Source of the DNA: an uncultured Ruminococcus sp.
Lineage (GTDB): Bacteria > Bacillota > Clostridia > Oscillospirales > CAG-272
Length of the DNA stretch: 6,960 nt
Direction: 5' to 3'
Assembly (NCBI GenBank): GCA_902783755.1
Contig: CACZSC010000223.1
Location: 1 to 6,960 of the forward strand
Shown here: positions 1-5,189 of the stretch, piece after piece
Position numbering within the stretch: position 1 is the stretch's first letter
How the letters are laid out: every line of letters starts with the position of its first letter
Made by a program: the position numbers and the translations under genes
The notes under the pieces: model-generated
Databases searched by the model: none
Seen by the model: only the letters and a program-made list of their open reading frames with translations
Told to the model about the DNA's origin: nothing

Positions 1-1793
1 CTGTCCTGGGCTTTCTTCGCCTCTTCCAGCCTGTCCAGCACGTAGTTGCTGGTGGCCCTGGCTCCGTCAAGCAGTTCCCGGGCCTTGGCGGTCATCTTTT
101 CGGCTTCCTTCTCGGCACCGGCCAGTTTCGTCTTCAGTTCCTTTTCTGTCTTCGCCCGGAACTCCTCGAACTCACGGCGGCTCTGCTCGGCGTCAGCCCT
201 GCTCTGTTCCAGTTCCTTCCTGCTCTGCTCCAGCTTCTCGATCACGTTCTCGAAGCTCCTTGAGCCCGAATCCACGTATCTCTCCGCTCTCCGGATTATA
301 TCCTCCGGCAGTCCCAGATTCTCCGATATTGCAAAGGCGTTGGACTTGCCCGGCGCCCCGATAATGAGACGGTATGTGGGGCTGAGGGTCGCCACGTCGA
401 ACTCACACGAAGCGTTCACCACGCCGTCCGTCTCTATGGCATAGGCCTTCAGTTCGGCGTAATGTGTGGTGGCCGCGCAGAGGGCCTTCGACATCCTGAC
501 CTCCTCGAGGATGGACATGGCGAGGGCCGCGCCCTCCACGGGATCCGTCCCGGACCCCAGCTCGTCGAGCAGCACAAGGGAATTGTCCGTCAGACCGTTT
601 ATGATGCTGACTATTATCTTCATGTGAGACGAGAAAGTGGACAGGGACATCTCTATGCTCTGTTCGTCCCCGATGTCCGAGAATATCTCATCGAACACGC
701 CGACCTCGGAAGTATCCTCCGCTGGTATATGCAGGCCGGACTGGGCCATGAGCACGAACAGGCCTATGGTCTTCAGCGTCACGGTCTTGCCTCCGGTGTT
801 CGGACCGGTTATGACCATCATGCTATATCCCTGTCCCAGGCTAACTGTAACGGGGACCACTTTCTTTTTGTCCAGCAGCGGATGTCTCGCCTTATGGAGA
901 TCCACCACTTTCCTGCCGGATATCTTCGGACCCGAGCCGTCCATCTGGTAGGACAGGTCCGCAGAGGCGAAAATGAATGCCAGCTCCGTTATATTCAGAT
1001 AGTTGCGGATCAGAAGGTCTCCTTCATTGTAGACATCGGATGACAGTTCCTTTATGATCCTCTCGATCTCCCTCTGTTCCTTTATCTCAAGCTCCCTGAG
1101 CTCGTTGTTGGCCTCAACCACGGCCAGAGGCTCTATGAACAGCGTGGCACCGGAGTTGGAGGTGTCGTGGATGAGGCCCTTGACCTCGTTCCTGTACTCT
1201 GCCTTGACCGGGATCACCATCCTTCCCGCTCTCGTGGTGATTATGTTCTCCTGAAGGTATTTCGACTGGCCCTGGGTGTATTTCAGCATCAGTTCCTTGA
1301 TCTTCGATTCCACGTTGCGCTTCTTCCGGCGTATGTCGGACAGCTCGTGGCTGGCTTCGTCGGATATGTAGTCCTCGGCGATTATGGCCCGGCTGATCTT
1401 CTCCTCGAGAAAGCGGTCCGGCTCCAGCCGGTCGAAGATCTCGGCGAGAGACGTTTCCCTCACCCTGTCTCCCTCGGCGTATTCAGAGAGCCTTCTCGAG
1501 GTCCTGAGGACTCCCGCGCAGTCCAGAAGCTCCCGCAGCGAGAGCAGGGCCTCCTTGCCCGCTCTGTCCACGGCCTCACGTATGTCCTTCACCATGCCGA
1601 AGGAAGGCATTCCCTTGATCCCCACCAGGCTCTTCGCGTCAGTGGTCCTCTGCTGGGCCAGCCTGACCTTGTCGATCTCCGTGTACGGTCTCAGGGCCCT
1701 GGCCATGGCGGCGGATCCCTCCGTGGGGCACAGTTCCGCCAGCATCTCCAGTATCTTGTTGAATTCCAGCGTATATATGACTTTTGAATTCAT
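1..1793 (-). CDS. mutS2: MutS2 family ATPase, partial: C-terminus beyond left edge
   Basis: MutS2 is a MutS-related dimeric ATPase without the mismatch-recognition domain. It is linked to suppression of recombination and, in Bacillus subtilis, to splitting of collided ribosomes. I translated the minus strand: it is open without a stop for about 597 codons, starting MNSKVIYTLEFNKILEML at an ATG at 1793-1791, a typical family N-terminus. The core includes a VIPVK...EYR segment and IHDTSNSGATLFIEP. Walker A GPNTGGKT lies at residues 330-337, Walker B LLDELGSGTDP with D410/E411, then ATTHYAELKAYA and a GAPGKSNAFAIS segment. From about residue 517 a charged coiled coil begins and runs to the window edge. 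Family members are near 780-800 residues, so roughly 200 are missing, including the expected Smr nuclease-like domain. The start is 4 nt after the recO stop; the only ribosome-site-like sequence is AAGGA inside the recO end, so translational coupling is likely. The ATPase motifs appear intact. Confidence 0.96.
   Translation of the reverse strand, partial: MNSKVIYTLEFNKILEMLAELCPTEGSAAMARALRPYTEIDKVRLAQQRTTDAKSLVGIKGMPSFGMVKDIREAVDRAGKEALLSLRELLDCAGVLRTSRRLSEYAEGDRVRETSLAEIFDRLEPDRFLEEKISRAIIAEDYISDEASHELSDIRRKKRNVESKIKELMLKYTQGQSKYLQENIITTRAGRMVIPVKAEYRNEVKGLIHDTSNSGATLFIEPLAVVEANNELRELEIKEQREIERIIKELSSDVYNEGDLLIRNYLNITELAFIFASADLSYQMDGSGPKISGRKVVDLHKARHPLLDKKKVVPVTVSLGQGYSMMVITGPNTGGKTVTLKTIGLFVLMAQSGLHIPAEDTSEVGVFDEIFSDIGDEQSIEMSLSTFSSHMKIIVSIINGLTDNSLVLLDELGSGTDPVEGAALAMSILEEVRMSKALCAATTHYAELKAYAIETDGVVNASCEFDVATLSPTYRLIIGAPGKSNAFAISENLGLPEDIIRRAERYVDSGSRSFENVIEKLEQSRKELEQSRADAEQSRREFEEFRAKTEKELKTKLAGAEKEAEKMTAKARELLDGARATSNYVLDRLEEAKKAQD
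150..233 (-). repeat. Four consecutive heptads in the MutS2 coiled coil
   Basis: Within mutS2, residues about 521-548 read as four consecutive seven-residue units: LEQSRKE, LEQSRAD, AEQSRRE, FEEFRAK. The first three share the core EQSR. At DNA level these are 21-bp units, with the first two most alike. It sits at the start of the coiled coil that links the ATPase core to the missing C-terminal part. MutS2 proteins commonly have a charged helix here, so the helix is expected. The near-identity of the units suggests a small local duplication, although selection for heptads could give the same look. Confidence 0.6.
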
Positions 1794-1797
1794 TTCT

Positions 1798-2595
1798 CTA
1801 AGTGTTCCTTATTTTCCTGTAGTATTCGAGGGACGTGAACCCGTGGCCCAGATGGTTGAGAAGGTATTTTTCGCATACGTTCCCGAATGCCGGAAGGTCC
1901 TTCGCCCCCAGGGAAAAGGCCAGTATCTTCTTCGGCTCCGCCTCCTCAAGGTATCTCAGCGCGTCCGTTACCTTCCCCGGCAGCGGCGCATATATGCCGC
2001 CGAGATCACCGTCCTCAGGCAGAAGCTCCCGCTTCTCATCCATGCACTTTCCGCAGAGCAGCATCCCTTCCATTATGTCAAGGGCCCACTCCCCGCCGTC
2101 CGCGCCGCCGGGTTCTCTGCCGCATCTCCCGCAGCAGGACAGGTCCGGCATGAAGCCCTCCTGGACCGCCAGCCTGAATTCGAAGGCCCCCTTGATCTTT
2201 CCGGCGGGGATCTCCTGCTTCTCAGACAGGGCGTACAGGGTGTTCAGCACCAGCTGCACCAGTTCCGGGTTCTCCTCGGTATCAGTGGCGATGTCATATG
2301 CGATGTCGCATATGTAGTTGGCCAGGGCCAGTCTCTCGAGGTCGTAGCGGATGTTCATGAAGTTCTCGATGTAAGAGGACTCCCTGACGTAGTATCTCTC
2401 GCCTTTTTTCCTCAGTATGAAGCTTGAGTAAGTAAGCAGCTGTGAGCTTGCGGCGTTTTTGCTTTTCAGGCTGAAGGCGCCCTTCACCGATGCCGCGATC
2501 CTCCCGAGATCCGGCGTCAGCAGGGTTATTAACTTGTCTGCCTCCCCCACCTGGACTTCCCGGATCACCAGGCCCTTTACGGCAATGTCTTCCAT
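1798..2595 (-). CDS. recO: DNA repair protein RecO
   Basis: RecO works with RecR (and RecF) to load RecA onto SSB-coated single-stranded DNA, and it anneals complementary strands. The 265-residue protein has the family's usual length. The N-terminal OB-fold is recognisable from VKGLVIREVQVGEADKLITL followed by TPDLGRIAASVKGA (residues 6-40). A helical domain follows, with RLAVQEGFMPDL at about 141-152. A zinc-binding site is formed by C155-x2-C158 and C181-x2-C184; this four-cysteine pattern occurs in many Gram-positive RecO proteins. The ATG start lies 7 nt after the era stop and is preceded by GAGG with 5 nt spacing, part of which overlaps the era stop codon. The gene ends 4 nt before mutS2. 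In many Bacillota recO is followed by glyQS, whereas here mutS2 follows. Confidence 0.96.
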   Translation of the reverse strand: MEDIAVKGLVIREVQVGEADKLITLLTPDLGRIAASVKGAFSLKSKNAASSQLLTYSSFILRKKGERYYVRESSYIENFMNIRYDLERLALANYICDIAYDIATDTEENPELVQLVLNTLYALSEKQEIPAGKIKGAFEFRLAVQEGFMPDLSCCGRCGREPGGADGGEWALDIMEGMLLCGKCMDEKRELLPEDGDLGGIYAPLPGKVTDALRYLEEAEPKKILAFSLGAKDLPAFGNVCEKYLLNHLGHGFTSLEYYRKIRNT

Positions 2596-2602
2596 TCCTA
2601 CC

Positions 2603-3499
2603 TCAGTTTTCTATGTCTTCTTTTCTGAATCCCAGGCTGTTGAGACTGAGCTGGTCGTCCCTCCACCTTTCCTTCACCTTCACCCATACGTCAAGGTATA
2701 CGTGGATGCCGAAGAAGGCCTCCATGTCCTCTCTCGCGTAGGTGCATATCTTCTTCAGGGTCTCACCGTTCTTTCCGATGAGGATGCCCTTATGGGACTT
2801 CTTCTCACAGTATATCTCCGCCCTTATCTTCAGAAGGTCGTCATTCTCCTCGAAGGCCTCTATCACCACGGCCGTGCCGTGGGGTATCTCGTCGGACATG
2901 GTCCTGAGTATCTTCTCCCTTATGATCTCCGCAGCAATCTGCCTCTCGGGCTGGTCGGTAAGGCTGTCCTCGTCGAACATCCATTCGCTCTCGTAAAGGA
3001 ATTTCGAGGCCTCGTCCAGCACCTCATCCACTCCCTTGCCGTTCTCTGCGCAGGTGGGCACCACTGCGTCGAATTCATGCAGTGCCGCATAGTCCGTTAT
3101 GATCTGGGCCAGCTTTTCCCGGTTCACAAGGTCGATCTTGTTCAGCACCAGGATAGAGGGCAGCTCCAGCTTCCTTATCCTGTCTATGAGGCTCTTCTCG
3201 ATCTCGCCTGCCGGATATCCGGCATCCGCGATCAGTATGACGGCGTCGCTGGATCCCACGGAGGAGCGGACGGTCTTCATCATGTACTCGCCCAGCTTGG
3301 TCTTCGCCTTGTGGACTCCGGGGGTATCGATGAACACGAACTGGTCCTCGCCCTTGGTCAGTATCCCGGCTATGCGGTTCCTGGTTGTCTGGGGCCTTGA
3401 CGACACTATGGCCACCTTTTCCCCGAGCATCCTGTTCATGAGGGTGCTCTTGCCCACGTTGGGCCTTCCGACTATGGATATGAAGGCGGTCCTTGTCAT
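2603..3499 (-). CDS. era: GTPase Era (30S ribosome assembly)
   Basis: Era is an essential GTPase that binds the 3' end of 16S rRNA and acts in 30S subunit maturation. The 298-residue product has the standard length. Visible GTPase motifs are G1 GRPNVGKST (11-19), switch region RPQTTRNRI (35-43), G3 DTPGV (58-62) and G4 NKID (120-123). G5 appears as TCAENGKG (149-156), with Cys where Ser or Ala is more usual. The C-terminal KH RNA-binding domain shows GILIGKNGETLKKI (238-251) and DVWVKVKERWR (270-280), a typical Era ending. Its ATG overlaps the ybeY stop in an ATGA junction, with AGGA 7 nt upstream inside ybeY, so the two are probably translationally coupled. Pairing with ybeY fits a shared role in 16S rRNA maturation. 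Confidence 0.98.
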   Translation of the reverse strand: MTRTAFISIVGRPNVGKSTLMNRMLGEKVAIVSSRPQTTRNRIAGILTKGEDQFVFIDTPGVHKAKTKLGEYMMKTVRSSVGSSDAVILIADAGYPAGEIEKSLIDRIRKLELPSILVLNKIDLVNREKLAQIITDYAALHEFDAVVPTCAENGKGVDEVLDEASKFLYESEWMFDEDSLTDQPERQIAAEIIREKILRTMSDEIPHGTAVVIEAFEENDDLLKIRAEIYCEKKSHKGILIGKNGETLKKICTYAREDMEAFFGIHVYLDVWVKVKERWRDDQLSLNSLGFRKEDIEN

Positions 3500-3963
3500 C
3501 TCTCGATCCTCATCTTCTTCATTATGATCCTCTGTCTGGCTCTCATCTCCTCTTCATCCTCGGGCTCCATGTGGTCGTAGCCCAGAAGATGGAGCACGGA
3601 ATGCACCACCAGGAACGCGCACTCCCTCTTGTAGGAGTGGCCGTATTCCACGGACTGCCCGTAGGCTTTCTCCAGGGAAAGCACTATGTCTCCGAGCATG
3701 ACGGGCTCTCCCTCTTCCGGGATCTCCCCGCCCCGTATGTCGTACATGGGGAACGAGAGCACGTCCGTCGGAGCGTCGATGCCCCGGAACTCGCGGTTCT
3801 TCTCCCTTATGCCCTCATTGTCGGTGAACGTGACCGACACTTCGGAGGGCCTTGTCCATCCCTCGCATGAGAGGGCCGTGTGCACGGCGTATCTCACCAG
3901 GAGCTTCAGCCCCGGGTTCACTCTGGTCTTGTTCTGCTGATTTGAAAAATATATCTTTAGCAT
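3496..3963 (-). CDS. ybeY: Endoribonuclease YbeY (16S rRNA maturation factor)
   Basis: YbeY is a single-domain zinc metalloprotein needed for 16S rRNA 3'-end processing and ribosome quality control, acting in the cytoplasm. The 155 residues match the usual length. The family signature is clear: REKNREFRGIDAPTDVLSFP (residues 53-72), then MLGDIVLS (89-96), and the metal motif HSVLHLLGYDH (121-131), giving ligands H121, H125 and H131. The ATG start lies 2 nt after the phoH stop and has AAGGA 6 nt upstream, a good ribosome site. The 3' end overlaps era by 4 nt. In several Bacillota a 7TM-HD hydrolase gene (pgpH) precedes ybeY, and dgkA and cdd follow it; none of these is present here. There is no sign of truncation. 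Confidence 0.97.
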   Translation of the reverse strand: MLKIYFSNQQNKTRVNPGLKLLVRYAVHTALSCEGWTRPSEVSVTFTDNEGIREKNREFRGIDAPTDVLSFPMYDIRGGEIPEEGEPVMLGDIVLSLEKAYGQSVEYGHSYKRECAFLVVHSVLHLLGYDHMEPEDEEEMRARQRIIMKKMRIER

Positions 3964-3965
3964 GA

Positions 3966-5045
3966 TCAGTCCTTCCTTGCAGCCCTCCAGGCCTTCTCGC
4001 GCCTTTCGGTGTCGCGGATCTTCTTTTCCCTTTCATATTTGTCGTAGGCCATGATGATCTTCTGGACCAGCCTGTGCCTCACCACGTCACGCTCCGTGAA
4101 CTCGTGGATGCCAATGTCCTCGATCCCCTTCAGGATCGAGGTGGCCACGGACATGCCGGACCGTACGCCCCTTGGCAGGTCGGTCTGGGTTATATCGCCG
4201 GTCACCACGGCCTTGGAACCGTTGCCCAGTCTCGTCAGGAACATCTTCATCTGCTCCGGCGTGGTGTTCTGAGCCTCGTCCAGGATTATGAAGGCCTCGT
4301 CCAGGGTACGTCCCCTCATGTAGGCGAGAGGCGCCACCTCTATGGTCATCTTCTCTATCATGCGTGAACAGGATTCCGCCCCGAGCATGTCGTAGAGAGC
4401 GTCGTAAAGGGGCCTGAGGTATGGGTCTATCTTGCTCTGCAGATCCCCCGGGAGGAACCCGAGCCTCTCCCCGGCCTCCACTGCCGGTCTCGTCAGTATG
4501 ATCCTTGAGATCTCGTGGGCCCGCAGCGCCTTCACGGCTGCCGCTACGGCGAGATAGGTCTTGCCCGTGCCGGCAGGGCCTGAGCACAGCACCACCGTGT
4601 TCTTTTTTATGAGATCAAGATAGCGCTTCTGTCCCGCAGTCTTCGCCTTTATGGGCTTCCCGCGGGCCGTCACCATGAAGCAGTCGTCGCCGAAGTTCAG
4701 TTCCTCTTCTCTTCCCGCCTTCACCATGGATATGGAATAGTCCACGCTCTGGTCGCTGAGATCATCGCCGAAGGCCACTATCCGCTTCATCCCGGAAATG
4801 GCCACTGCCGCCTTTTCGGCTGCCTCATCATCCCCTTCCACCACTATGGTGTCCCCGCCGTCGTTCTCCGACTGCATGTTGTATATCCTTACCCCGAACT
4901 CGTTCTCGACCCTTTTCAGGTTCCGGTCGAAATTCCCGAATATCCGGGCTGTCTCCTCTGCCGACGAGGTCTTGATCTTCTTCTGAATCAAGCCTTTTAT
5001 CCCCCTGCTGAAATCTATATGATATGTTTCCGCAGCACGGGACAT
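3966..5045 (-). CDS. phoH: PhoH-like P-loop ATPase (PhoH/YbeZ family)
   Basis: This is a PhoH/YbeZ-type ATPase, a cytoplasmic protein of the phoH-ybeY neighbourhood. Its exact reaction is not settled; RNA-related roles with YbeY have been proposed. With the start chosen here it has 359 residues. A short N-terminal KH-like region (AEETARIFGNFDRNLKRVENEFGVRI, read in part) is followed by the ATPase core. The core has Walker A GPAGTGKT (156-163), ILTRPAVEAGERLGFLPGDL (read in part) near 183-203, LAYMRGRTLDEAFIILDEAQN with Walker B ILDEAQ near 240-260, and VVTGDITQTDLPRG near 280-293. The C-terminus is a highly charged tail. The frame stays open to a TTG at 5108-5106, giving 380 residues, but that start would sit on the promoter -35 box, so the ATG at 5045-5043 is preferred. 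Its ribosome site is poor: AGGGG abuts it and GGGG lies about 9 nt upstream. This is the first gene of the operon. Confidence 0.93.
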   Translation of the reverse strand: MSRAAETYHIDFSRGIKGLIQKKIKTSSAEETARIFGNFDRNLKRVENEFGVRIYNMQSENDGGDTIVVEGDDEAAEKAAVAISGMKRIVAFGDDLSDQSVDYSISMVKAGREEELNFGDDCFMVTARGKPIKAKTAGQKRYLDLIKKNTVVLCSGPAGTGKTYLAVAAAVKALRAHEISRIILTRPAVEAGERLGFLPGDLQSKIDPYLRPLYDALYDMLGAESCSRMIEKMTIEVAPLAYMRGRTLDEAFIILDEAQNTTPEQMKMFLTRLGNGSKAVVTGDITQTDLPRGVRSGMSVATSILKGIEDIGIHEFTERDVVRHRLVQKIIMAYDKYEREKKIRDTERREKAWRAARKD

Positions 5046-5073
5046 CCCCTGCGGGACCCCATACTCCGCCTTA
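5046..5073 (-). promoter_or_regulatory. Short 5' leader of the phoH operon with a misplaced ribosome site
   Basis: The inferred transcript starts near 5073, about 7 nt beyond the -10 box, leaving a leader of roughly 28 nt. The best ribosome-site-like sequence, AAGGCGGAG at about 5071-5063, is 18 nt from the phoH ATG at 5045. It is instead well spaced for an ATG at 5062-5060 in another frame. This is read directly from the bases; the start of transcription is inferred from the promoter. Confidence 0.35.
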
Positions 5074-5079
5074 TACTGT

Positions 5080-5108
5080 ATTTTACCAAATCGCCGGCAA
5101 ACATTCAA
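5080..5108 (-). promoter_or_regulatory. Predicted sigma-A-type promoter of the phoH-ybeY-era-recO-mutS2 operon
   Basis: On the minus strand, TTGAAT (5108-5103) is followed by exactly 17 nt and then TAAAAT (5085-5080). The -10 box matches TATAAT at five of six positions and the -35 box matches TTGACA at four of six. It lies in the only real intergenic gap, just downstream of the terminator of the previous gene, with a T-rich stretch before the -35 box. It is the only convincing promoter seen for the five-gene operon. Confidence 0.65.
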
Positions 5109-5139
5109 GGAAAAACGGGAAATATGTGCCCCAATCGGA

Positions 5140-5171
5140 AAGATAAAGGACCGGGCTGTGAAACCCGGTCC
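5140..5171 (-). terminator. Intrinsic terminator after the SLH-phosphodiesterase gene
   Basis: Read on the minus strand, GGACCGGG (5171-5164) pairs perfectly with CCCGGTCC (5155-5148), giving an 8-bp GC-rich stem with an 8-nt loop. It is followed by TTTATCTT, a moderately T-rich tail. It begins about 19 nt after the stop codon at 5190 and ends about 30 nt before the next promoter, so it separates the two transcription units. Confidence 0.85.
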
Positions 5172-5189
5172 CGTTTGTCAGTATATGCT

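Noticed and set aside
46..444. Plus-strand Ser/Phe-rich open frame resembling a secreted or membrane protein
   Set aside because: Its composition is the complement of the Glu/Arg-rich coiled coil of mutS2, which explains the hydrophobic and Ser runs.
1384..2427. Long plus-strand open frame of 347 codons
   Set aside because: It lies antisense across the start of mutS2 and most of recO, shows no recognisable motif and has low-complexity Ser/Leu/Arg content typical of a GC-rich shadow frame.
2459..3400. Plus-strand open frame of 313 codons
   Set aside because: It is antisense to era and the recO start. Both of those have full family motifs, and this frame shows none.
5046..5108. TTG start at 5108 extending phoH by 21 residues
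   Set aside because: The extension lies on the predicted -35 and -10 boxes, has no ribosome site and does not resemble the family's N-terminus.
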